A stretch of 8,671 nt of DNA from an uncultured Bacteroidota bacterium (GTDB taxonomy: Bacteria; Bacteroidota; Bacteroidia; Chitinophagales; Chitinophagaceae), in NCBI GenBank assembly GCA_903933995.1, contig CAIZMD010000709.1:1-8671 (forward strand), in the 5' to 3' direction. The notes beneath the pieces are model-generated. The model searched no databases. It saw only the letters and a list, made by a program, of their open reading frames with translations, and was not told where the DNA came from. Below are positions 1 to 6,082 of the stretch, one piece after another. Numbering within the stretch: position 1 is the stretch's first letter; the number at the start of each line of letters is the position of its first letter. A program made the translations under genes and the position numbers.

Positions 1-4
1 AACG

Positions 5-264
5 CCCCAGCGAGCGCAGCAATGCTGGAGGAAAAATTACCCTTAAATTAAAAATGCGACCGAAGGGAGCTCCTACCCCAGCGAGCGAAGCAATGCTGGC
101 GGAAAAATTACCCTCAAATTAGAAATGCGACCGAAGGGAGCTCCTACCCCAGCGAGCGCAGCAATGCTGGACGAAAATTACCCTCTCATCAATTATGCGA
201 CCGAAGGGAGCTCATCCCCAGCGGCGCAGCAATGCTGGACGAAAATTACCCTCTAATTAAAAAT
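5..264. repeat. Tandem repeat array, about 71-bp unit, four copies
   Basis: Four direct repeats begin with CCCCAGCG at positions 5, 76, 147 and 216, giving spacings of 71, 71 and 69 bp; the last copy is cut short at about 264. Each unit has a GC-rich block ending in CAGCAATGCTGG (imperfect CAGC/GCTG hairpin), then an AT-rich block around AAAATTACCCT, then a second GC-rich block GCGACCGAAGGGAGCTC. Copies 1 and 2 differ at four positions. The period is not a multiple of three and no long reading frame crosses the array, so it is not a coding repeat. After copy 4 the sequence jumps from TTAAAAAT to ATGCTGGAC, which reads like a fifth copy fused by internal deletion. The stretch 1-322 holds no gene. 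The array may extend left of the window. Its function is unknown. Confidence 0.93.
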
Positions 265-289
265 ATGCTGGACACCTCCCCCCAACAAA

Positions 290-310
290 AAAGGAACCAC
301 CGGTTCCTTT
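290..310 (-). terminator. Rho-independent terminator of the sugar operon
   Basis: A perfect 9-bp stem, AAAGGAACC (290-298) with GGTTCCTTT (302-310), closes on a 3-nt loop. Read on the minus strand it is followed by a run of T (complement of A at 287-292). It lies 12 bp past the rfbD stop codon, the right place and orientation to end transcription of the minus-strand operon and shield the repeat array beyond it. Confidence 0.85.
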
Positions 311-322
311 CAAAAAATCATC

Positions 323-1192
323 CTACATCTTCCCAATACATCTCCCCAAACTCTCCTTCCACCCCTTCAACTCAATTCCATAATCCCGCACCAAATCACT
401 GGTATCCATCACTGAATAACTCGGCCTCTTAGCCGGAGTAGGATACTCAGCAGACGCTATCGGCAAAACTTTAGTGTCCTTCCCCGCAATCATCCCAATA
501 GCCCCAGCAAAATCACACCAAGAAATCACCCCCGTATTGCTAAACTGATACACGCCATAATGCGCATTCCCTCTCTCTATACTCACAATAATTTTCAATA
601 TCGCTTCCGCCAAATCCGCCGCATAAGTAGGAGAACCAATCTGATCCGCCACTACCTTTAACTCCGGCCGATCATTCATCAAACGCAACATAGTCTTGAC
701 AAAATTATTGCCATGCACGCTATACACCCAAGAAGTTCTGATCACAATGCTCTGAGAGCAATTATTCAAAGCCAATTGTTCACCCATCCATTTGGAATGA
801 CCATAATAATTGACAGGATTGGTAGCCGTATGAATAGTATAAGGGCTTGTACCATTGCCATCAAACACATAATCCGTAGAAATGGTAATCAACTTAGCAT
901 TAACCAATGCACATTGCTGTGCAATTAAACCCACCGACTCGGCATTGGTAGTAAACGCCAATGCCTGCTCGGTCTCAGCCTTATCCACTGCCGTATAAGC
1001 CGCACAATTGATAAAATAATCAGGTTGGTGATTTTTAAAAAATGGCGCTATGGTTTCAGGCTTTGACAGATCCAAATCCTCCCTACCCGTAAACATAAAC
1101 TCAAATGCTTCTGCATAATCTGCAACCAGTTGCTGAATCTCCCAACCTAATTGCCCATTCTTTCCCGTAACAACAATCAATGGCTTAGACAT
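323..1192 (-). CDS. rfbD: dTDP-4-dehydrorhamnose reductase
   Basis: Reduces dTDP-4-dehydro-L-rhamnose to dTDP-L-rhamnose with NAD(P)H in the cytoplasm, the last step of rhamnose donor synthesis for surface polysaccharide. The 289-residue product has the normal family length. Visible motifs are the nucleotide-binding GKNGQLG (10-16), NCAAYTAVD (62-70), STDYVFDG (105-112), the catalytic YxxxK pair Tyr130/Lys134, QIGSPTYAADLA (184-195) and RPSYSVMDTS (256-265). I chose the ATG at 1190-1192 (MSKPLIVV) because it puts the Rossmann beta strand directly at the N-terminus. An in-frame TTG at 1211-1213 would add seven residues but falls at the edge of a terminator. It is the last gene of the minus-strand operon, but a hairpin terminator separates it from the gene before. 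rfbA, rfbB and rfbC are not in the window, so they must lie elsewhere. Its 3' half is strongly C-rich on the plus strand compared with its neighbours. Confidence 0.95.
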   Translation of the reverse strand: MSKPLIVVTGKNGQLGWEIQQLVADYAEAFEFMFTGREDLDLSKPETIAPFFKNHQPDYFINCAAYTAVDKAETEQALAFTTNAESVGLIAQQCALVNAKLITISTDYVFDGNGTSPYTIHTATNPVNYYGHSKWMGEQLALNNCSQSIVIRTSWVYSVHGNNFVKTMLRLMNDRPELKVVADQIGSPTYAADLAEAILKIIVSIERGNAHYGVYQFSNTGVISWCDFAGAIGMIAGKDTKVLPIASAEYPTPAKRPSYSVMDTSDLVRDYGIELKGWKESLGRCIGKM

Positions 1193-1213
1193 ATTTTCAA
1201 TTTGATGGTACAA

Positions 1214-1248
1214 AAAAGGGCCAAACGGAATTCCGGATTGGCCCTTTT
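1214..1248 (-). terminator. Intrinsic terminator hairpin between the decarboxylase gene and rfbD
   Basis: An 11-bp stem pairs AAAAGGGCCAA (1214-1224) with TTGGCCCTTTT (1238-1248). It is extended by an inner CGG/CCG stem around AATT (1226-1235), separated by a small bulge. On the minus strand the stem runs into six T (complement of A at 1212-1217), the form of a strong Rho-independent terminator. On the plus strand it is also followed by TTTTCT, but no plus-strand gene ends there. It starts 17 bp after the decarboxylase stop and its T-tract ends about 19 nt before the rfbD ATG. Confidence 0.8.
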
Positions 1249-1264
1249 CTAATGTAAAAGAATC

Positions 1265-2248
1265 TTATTTAGAACTTACAAATTCTTTGGGTTGCTTGGA
1301 CCACTCTTCTTTTGGTAAAGACTTAAAGTAGTCATAAGTTTTTTTCAAACCTTCTGCCCTATCAACCTTAGGTTCCCAGCCCAACAATTGTTTGGCCTTG
1401 GTAATATCTGGTTTACGTTGCTTAGGATCATCCACAGGCAAATCCTTGTAAATGATTTTCACAGAAGAACCAGTTAGTTTCAACACTTCTTCTGCAAAAT
1501 CTTTCAAAGTGATTTCATTGGGGTTTCCAATATTTACCGGCATGGTATAATCACTCATCAACAATCTGTAAATGCCTTCAACTAAATCGTCCACATAACA
1601 GAAAGAACGGGTTTGACTACCATCACCAAAAACGGTTAGGTCTTCACCACGCAATGCTTGTCCAATGAATGCAGGCAAAGCTCTACCATCATTGAGTCGC
1701 ATACGAGGACCATAGGTATTAAAGATGCGGATAATCCTAGTCTCAACACCATGGAAAGTATAATAAGCCCTAGTAATGGATTCCATAAAGCGCTTGGCTT
1801 CATCATACACACCCCTAGGACCAACTGGGTTTACATTACCCCAGTACTCTTCTGTTTGTGGATGCACAGCTGGATCTCCATACACTTCACTAGTTGAAGC
1901 CACCAACATTCTAGCACCTTTTGCTTTAGCCAATCCAAGACAGTTATGTGTTCCTAACGCACCCACTTTCAGGGTTTGAATAGGAATTTTCAAATAGTCA
2001 ATAGGACTAGCTGGAGAAGCAAAATGTAGGATATAATCCAAATGCCCTGGTACATGAATATATTTGGATACATCGTGGTGATAAAATTCAAAATTTTCCA
2101 GTTTGAACAAGTGTTCAATATTGCGGATATCACCTGTAATCAAGTTATCCATGCCAATGACATGATAACCTTCTTTGATAAAACGGTCGCAAAGGTGTGA
2201 ACCCAAGAAACCAGCTGCACCAGTGATTAATATTCTTTTCTGTGACAT
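1265..2248 (-). CDS. uxs: UDP-glucuronate decarboxylase (UDP-xylose synthase)
   Basis: An extended short-chain dehydrogenase that oxidises UDP-glucuronate at C4, decarboxylates it and normally re-reduces the 4-keto pentose to UDP-xylose, using bound NAD. The product is 327 residues, about the length of bacterial UXS. Motifs are GAAGFLGSH (10-18) for NAD binding, HFASPASP (75-82), the UXS-typical TSEVYGDP (119-126), the catalytic YxxxK pair Tyr148/Lys152, RIFNTYGPRM (174-183) and GDGSQTRSFCYVDDLVEG (208-225). These last motifs separate it from UDP-galactose epimerases and dTDP-glucose dehydratases, which share the fold. The start ATG lies 10 bp after the ugd stop codon, so the two are co-transcribed and catalyse consecutive steps. 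Whether it releases UDP-xylose or partly the 4-keto intermediate cannot be read from sequence. I am sure of the family and fairly sure of the product. Confidence 0.94.
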   Translation of the reverse strand: MSQKRILITGAAGFLGSHLCDRFIKEGYHVIGMDNLITGDIRNIEHLFKLENFEFYHHDVSKYIHVPGHLDYILHFASPASPIDYLKIPIQTLKVGALGTHNCLGLAKAKGARMLVASTSEVYGDPAVHPQTEEYWGNVNPVGPRGVYDEAKRFMESITRAYYTFHGVETRIIRIFNTYGPRMRLNDGRALPAFIGQALRGEDLTVFGDGSQTRSFCYVDDLVEGIYRLLMSDYTMPVNIGNPNEITLKDFAEEVLKLTGSSVKIIYKDLPVDDPKQRKPDITKAKQLLGWEPKVDRAEGLKKTYDYFKSLPKEEWSKQPKEFVSSK

Positions 2249-2258
2249 AGTTTAAAGT

Positions 2259-3560
2259 TTAAGGTCTACCAATGCTTTCATAATAATATCCTAGTTCTTT
2301 AATCTGCTTGTTCTCAAACAGGTTACGACCATCAAAGATGACTTTGTTTTTCAGTTTGCTATCAATGATTTCAAAATCAGGTGTTCTGAACTCACTCCAC
2401 TCAGTGGCAATGATTAGTGCATCGGCGCCAGCCAAACAACTATATTGGTCGTTAGCATAGTTGGCTACGTGACCAATTTGTGCTTGCACATTTGGCATAG
2501 CTTCTGGATCATAAGCTGTAACCGTTGCACCTGCTGCAGTTAGGGCTTTGATAATATATAAAGCTGGTGCTTCACGAATATCATCTGTATTGGGTTTGAA
2601 AGCCAATCCCCATAAAGCAAAATGTTTGCCTTTTAGATCATTATTGAAATAGGCATTGATTTTTGGCATCAAATGCAATTTCTGTTTTTCATTTACGTCT
2701 TCTACCGCTTTTAGAATCTGGAAATTGTAGCCCACTTCTTCTGAAGACATAATCAAAGCCTGAACGTCTTTAGGGAAACAGCTACCACCATATCCAATAC
2801 CTGGGAATAAGAAACGCTTACCAATACGGTCATCGCTACCAATTCCTTTACGAACCATGTCTACATCGGCTCCAACCTTTTCACAAAGCACCGCTACTTC
2901 ATTCATGAATGAAATTTTGGTTGCCAAGAAACTATTAGCAGCATACTTGGTTAACTCGGCAGATTTTTCATCCATATAGATGATGGGGTTACCCTGACGC
3001 ACAAATGGTGCATATAAATCGCCCATTACCTTGCGCGCTCTATCAGAACTAGCACCAATTACCACACGGTCAGGTTTCATAAAGTCATCTACCGCCACAC
3101 CTTCACGCAGGAACTCTGGGTTTGATACAACGTCAAAATCACCTTTAAAGTTGGCCGCAATAGCAGCCCTTACTTTAGCAGCTGTTCCAACAGGAACCGT
3201 ACTCTTGTCTACGATAACTTTATAGTCAGTTAGGATTTTACCAAGGTCATTGGCAACGCCTAAAATGTATTTTAAATCAGCTGAACCATCAGCACCGGGA
3301 GGAGTTGGTAGGGCCAGAAAAATAATTTCTGCATCCTTAATACCTTCTTCCAAATTGGTTGTGAATTTTAAACGCCCCTCTCGTGTATTACGCAGGAAGA
3401 TTTTCTCTAAACCTGGCTCATAGATGGTAATCTCGCCATTGGACAATTTGGCAACTTTTTTTGGATCAATGTCAACGCAAGTGACTTTGATTCCTGTCTC
3501 GGCAAAACAGGTTCCTGATACTAATCCAACATATCCGGTACCTACAACAGCTATACGCAT
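2259..3560 (-). CDS. ugd: UDP-glucose 6-dehydrogenase
   Basis: Oxidises UDP-glucose to UDP-glucuronate in two NAD-dependent steps in the cytoplasm, supplying the next enzyme in the operon. The product is 433 residues, the usual length. It shows the N-terminal Rossmann motif GTGYVG (7-12), DKSTVPVGT (118-126), NPEFLREG (148-155), Lys205 in ELTKYAANSFLA and the catalytic cysteine Cys261 in GYGGSCFPKD with Asp265. The C-terminal UDP-binding domain contains ALWGLAFKPNTDDIREAP (315-332), and DGRN is at 410-413. The close alternatives, GDP-mannose dehydrogenase and UDP-ManNAc dehydrogenase, share the fold, but GSCFPKD and FKPNTDDIREAP in this form together with the following decarboxylase favour Ugd. 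The ATG lies 2 bp after the aminotransferase stop, so translation is probably coupled. UDP-xylose is a known feedback inhibitor of this family, which may matter here since its producer is adjacent. Confidence 0.96.
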   Translation of the reverse strand: MRIAVVGTGYVGLVSGTCFAETGIKVTCVDIDPKKVAKLSNGEITIYEPGLEKIFLRNTREGRLKFTTNLEEGIKDAEIIFLALPTPPGADGSADLKYILGVANDLGKILTDYKVIVDKSTVPVGTAAKVRAAIAANFKGDFDVVSNPEFLREGVAVDDFMKPDRVVIGASSDRARKVMGDLYAPFVRQGNPIIYMDEKSAELTKYAANSFLATKISFMNEVAVLCEKVGADVDMVRKGIGSDDRIGKRFLFPGIGYGGSCFPKDVQALIMSSEEVGYNFQILKAVEDVNEKQKLHLMPKINAYFNNDLKGKHFALWGLAFKPNTDDIREAPALYIIKALTAAGATVTAYDPEAMPNVQAQIGHVANYANDQYSCLAGADALIIATEWSEFRTPDFEIIDSKLKNKVIFDGRNLFENKQIKELGYYYESIGRP

Positions 3561-3562
3561 AA

Positions 3563-4693
3563 TTAACGGTTTATATAAGCTAATAAATTCTCTGTAATAT
3601 AAGACAATTGTTCCATATCTAACTCTGTATGTATGGGTAAAGAAATTACCCTTTCAGTGAGCCAGTCGGTTGTTTTTAAATCCAAATTAGGCAAGTCAAA
3701 TGCAGAAAACATTTTTTGGCGATGCCCTGGTACTGGATAATAGATCATGGACGGGATTTTCTTCTCTGCTAAATGAGCTACCAATCCATCCCTATCTACC
3801 CCTTCTAATAAAAGGGTGTATTGGTGATACACGTGGTTGCTATAGGATGCCACAAATGGTGTTGTGATCTGTTCTTGACTAGCAAAAGCTGCATTATAAA
3901 AACTGGCAGCTGTTTGTCTGGCAACAATGTATTTATCTAGTTCCTTCAGTTTTACATTTAAAATGGCTGCTTGTATACTGTCTAAGCGAGAATTACAACC
4001 CACCATTTCATGGTAATACCTGGTTTGCTGACCGTGATTGGCAATCATTTTCATCTTATGCGCTAAATCAGCGTCATTGGTAAAAATGGCGCCACCATCG
4101 CCGTAGGCCCCTAGGTTTTTACTTGGATAAAAAGAAGTAGTTCCAATAGTTCCAATAGTTCCAGTTTTTTTAACGCTTCCATCTGCAAATTGGTAGTCAG
4201 CACCAATAGCCTGCGCATTGTCTTCAATCACAGCAAGTCCAAATTCTTGGGCAATGGCCATAATAGCTTCCATGGGTGCTGCGTGACCATACAAATGCAC
4301 AGGTACAATGGCTTTTGTTTTGGGCGTAATGGCTTTACGTAAAGCCTCAGCATCCATGCAAAAAGTTTGGGGATCCACTTCAACAAAAACCGGCTTTAAT
4401 TTCAGCAATGCCACCACTTCTGTAGTAGCTATATAGGTAAAGGAAGGTGTGATTACTTCGTCTCCTGGTTGCAAATCCAATGCCATCATAGCAATTTGCA
4501 AGGCATCAGTACCATTGGCACAAGGAATGGTATAACCAGCACCCTGATATTGATTTAATGCAGCTGTAAAATCTTGAACGGCTTTACCATTAATATAGGC
4601 AGCAGAATCCAAGACTTCATGAATGGCGGCATCAACTTCTGTTTTGATTTTCAAATACTGGTTTTTGGTGTCCACCATTTGGATTGGCCGCAT
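3563..4693 (-). CDS. DegT/DnrJ/EryC1-family sugar-nucleotide aminotransferase
   Basis: A PLP-dependent, cytoplasmic enzyme that transfers an amino group, usually from glutamate, to a keto sugar nucleotide. The product is 376 residues, full length. Visible motifs are PIQMVDTKNQY (3-13), CANGTDALQIAMMAL (58-72), GDEVITPSFTYIAT (77-90), VPVHLYGH (130-137), the cofactor-ring motif VIEDNAQAIGA (155-165, Asp158) and the Schiff-base lysine Lys192 in SFYPSKNLGAYGDGG, followed by NSRLDSIQAAIL (234-245). The overall pattern resembles C3 aminotransferases of the WbpE/FdtB kind more than ArnB, but the exact substrate cannot be told. It is the first gene of the minus-strand operon. The ATG at 4691-4693 gives the family's usual N-terminus; the ATG at codon 6 is less likely. 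Context with ugd and uxs raises the possibility that it acts on a UDP-4-keto pentose. Confidence 0.9.
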   Translation of the reverse strand: MRPIQMVDTKNQYLKIKTEVDAAIHEVLDSAAYINGKAVQDFTAALNQYQGAGYTIPCANGTDALQIAMMALDLQPGDEVITPSFTYIATTEVVALLKLKPVFVEVDPQTFCMDAEALRKAITPKTKAIVPVHLYGHAAPMEAIMAIAQEFGLAVIEDNAQAIGADYQFADGSVKKTGTIGTIGTTSFYPSKNLGAYGDGGAIFTNDADLAHKMKMIANHGQQTRYYHEMVGCNSRLDSIQAAILNVKLKELDKYIVARQTAASFYNAAFASQEQITTPFVASYSNHVYHQYTLLLEGVDRDGLVAHLAEKKIPSMIYYPVPGHRQKMFSAFDLPNLDLKTTDWLTERVISLPIHTELDMEQLSYITENLLAYINR

Positions 4694-4716
4694 AGTCTAT
4701 CAGTTTGATTGTGCTG

Positions 4717-4724
4717 CAAAACTA
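4717..4724 (-). promoter_or_regulatory. Candidate Bacteroidota -7 promoter box for the sugar operon
   Basis: The minus strand reads TAGTTTTG here, a full match to the TAnnTTTG box used by the primary sigma factor of Bacteroidota. It lies 23 nt upstream of the aminotransferase ATG, so transcription would begin with a short leader. I do not see a TTG -33 box at proper spacing; the nearest upstream TTTG is only 14 nt away. The call rests on one box and on position. Confidence 0.4.
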
Positions 4725-4816
4725 CGTCAAAATAAAATCAAATTAGAATTAGCCACTATGGGAATATCCCTGAAAAGCTGGCAATTATTGTGTTATTTTA
4801 CAATTCTGTACAAGAT

Positions 4817-6082
4817 ATGAAGCTATTCTATCAAATATTCCTTTTTGCCTATCCATTAGCAGCTCGAATCCTTGCTTTTTTTAACGAAAAAGCAAAAAAA
4901 TGGGTTAAGGGAAGAAAGGGAATTTTCCCATCAATTGAACATGCACTTAAAGAAAACCATGCTCCCATTATTTGGATGCACTGTGCTTCATTGGGAGAAT
5001 TTGAACAGGGCCGCCCTTTATTGGAATCTTTAAAAAAACGATACCCCAACTATTATATTTTATTGAGTTTTTTTTCCCCTTCTGGATATGAAGTGCGTAA
5101 AAATTATGAAGGGGCCAATCATGTATGCTATTTACCCATGGATGGCCCAATCAATGCCAAAAGATTTTATGATGTAGTAAATCCCAGTTTGGTCTTATTT
5201 GTAAAATATGAGTTCTGGTATTACTATAGTTTAGAAGCTTCTAAAAGAAAGATTCCCATGTTATTGGTCTCTGGCATTTTTAGACAATCGCAAGTTTTCT
5301 TTCAATTTTATGGGGGATTTTATAGAAAATTATTATCCCATTTCAGCCACCTTTTTGTACAAGAACAAAGCTCATTTGATTTACTCAAAAGCATTGGCTT
5401 AGAAAGCAAATCCAGTATTAGTGGCGATACCCGTTTTGATAGGGTCATCAGTATTGTTCAAGACTTTGAACCCATTGATTCCATTGAACATTTTAGCAAG
5501 AATAGACAAGTATTGGTTGCAGGAAGTACCTGGGCTGAGGACGATGAAGAATTAAACCATTTTTTGCACGCCAATCCTCAAGTATTTGCCATTATTGCAC
5601 CACATGAAATTATAGCAGAAAGATTAGAGGAATGCCTAAAATGGTATCCCAATGCCATGTTATATTCGGATTACCTAGCACTATTTTTAGGGGGGAAAGC
5701 ACCCAACCATGTGCAAGTGCTAATTGTCAATAATTATGGCATGCTAACGCGATTGTATCGTTATGGTACCATTTGCTTGGTGGGTGGAGGCTTTGGTGGT
5801 GACGGTGTTCACAATGTATTGGAAGCAGCTGTTTATGGCAAACCAGTTTTAATTGGACCTATCTATGACAAATACTTTGAAGCAGTATCATTAGTGGAAA
5901 ACGGGGGATGTATTAGTGTTGAAAATGCCTTGGAGTTAGAAGCAGAATTAGTAACATTACTTGAAGATGCATCCGCCTATCAGCAAGCTTCAGTAGCTAC
6001 CAAAAATTATGTGTTTGCTAAAGCGGGAGCTACCAAAACCATCTTAGATTATATTCAAGCAAATCGTCTTTTGACCAATTGA
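4817..6082 (+). CDS. waaA: 3-deoxy-D-manno-octulosonic acid (Kdo) transferase
   Basis: Transfers Kdo from CMP-Kdo to the lipid A precursor at the inner face of the cytoplasmic membrane, starting the lipopolysaccharide core. The product is 421 residues with the family's GT-B layout. It has a hydrophobic N-terminal anchor (about 4-22), the conserved HCASLGEFEQGRPL (55-68) with the likely catalytic Glu61, SGDTRFDRV (202-210), AGSTWAEDDEEL (235-246), APHE (261-264) and the C-terminal GGGFGGDGVHNVLEAAVYGKPVLIGP region (323-348). I chose the ATG at 4817-4819 (MKLFYQIF). An in-frame GTG at 4790 would add nine residues without family support. The upstream region has no Shine-Dalgarno site. It diverges from the nucleotide-sugar operon, fitting a shared envelope-glycan locus, and its last 28 bp overlap the convergent hypothetical gene. 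One Kdo transferase cannot be told from a two-Kdo enzyme by sequence alone. Confidence 0.95.
   Translation: MKLFYQIFLFAYPLAARILAFFNEKAKKWVKGRKGIFPSIEHALKENHAPIIWMHCASLGEFEQGRPLLESLKKRYPNYYILLSFFSPSGYEVRKNYEGANHVCYLPMDGPINAKRFYDVVNPSLVLFVKYEFWYYYSLEASKRKIPMLLVSGIFRQSQVFFQFYGGFYRKLLSHFSHLFVQEQSSFDLLKSIGLESKSSISGDTRFDRVISIVQDFEPIDSIEHFSKNRQVLVAGSTWAEDDEELNHFLHANPQVFAIIAPHEIIAERLEECLKWYPNAMLYSDYLALFLGGKAPNHVQVLIVNNYGMLTRLYRYGTICLVGGGFGGDGVHNVLEAAVYGKPVLIGPIYDKYFEAVSLVENGGCISVENALELEAELVTLLEDASAYQQASVATKNYVFAKAGATKTILDYIQANRLLTN
4872..4895 (+). other. Stem-loop inside the start of waaA
   Basis: TTGCTTTTT (4872-4880) and AAAAAGCAA (4887-4895) form a perfect 9-bp stem with a 6-nt loop, beginning about 55 nt into the waaA coding region. 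On the plus strand it is followed by A, not T, so it is not a terminator in the direction of waaA. It could form in the mRNA near the ribosome entry zone, or it may simply reflect lysine and phenylalanine codons. Confidence 0.3.

Noticed and set aside
5..264. CRISPR array
   Set aside because: The whole 71-bp unit repeats, including what would be the spacers; there are no unique spacers of constant length and no cas genes nearby.
232..432. Plus-strand reading frame of 66 codons
   Set aside because: It begins in the repeat and runs antisense through the terminator and the 3' end of rfbD; its product is low-complexity Ser/Pro/Asn with no gene-like features.
1193..1213. Upstream TTG start for rfbD adding seven residues
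   Set aside because: It lies at the T-tract of the terminator, and the MSKPLIVVTG start fits the family N-terminus without it.
4135..4170. 9-nt direct repeat encoding GTIGTIGTT in the aminotransferase, as a duplication insertion
   Set aside because: The distance from the flanking residues to the PLP lysine is the same as in typical family members (GTIGDIG-type motif), so nothing seems inserted; likely chance codon similarity.
4790..4816. GTG start for waaA, nine residues upstream
   Set aside because: The added residues (MLFYNSVQD) have no family support and the ATG at 4817 starts directly with the hydrophobic anchor.
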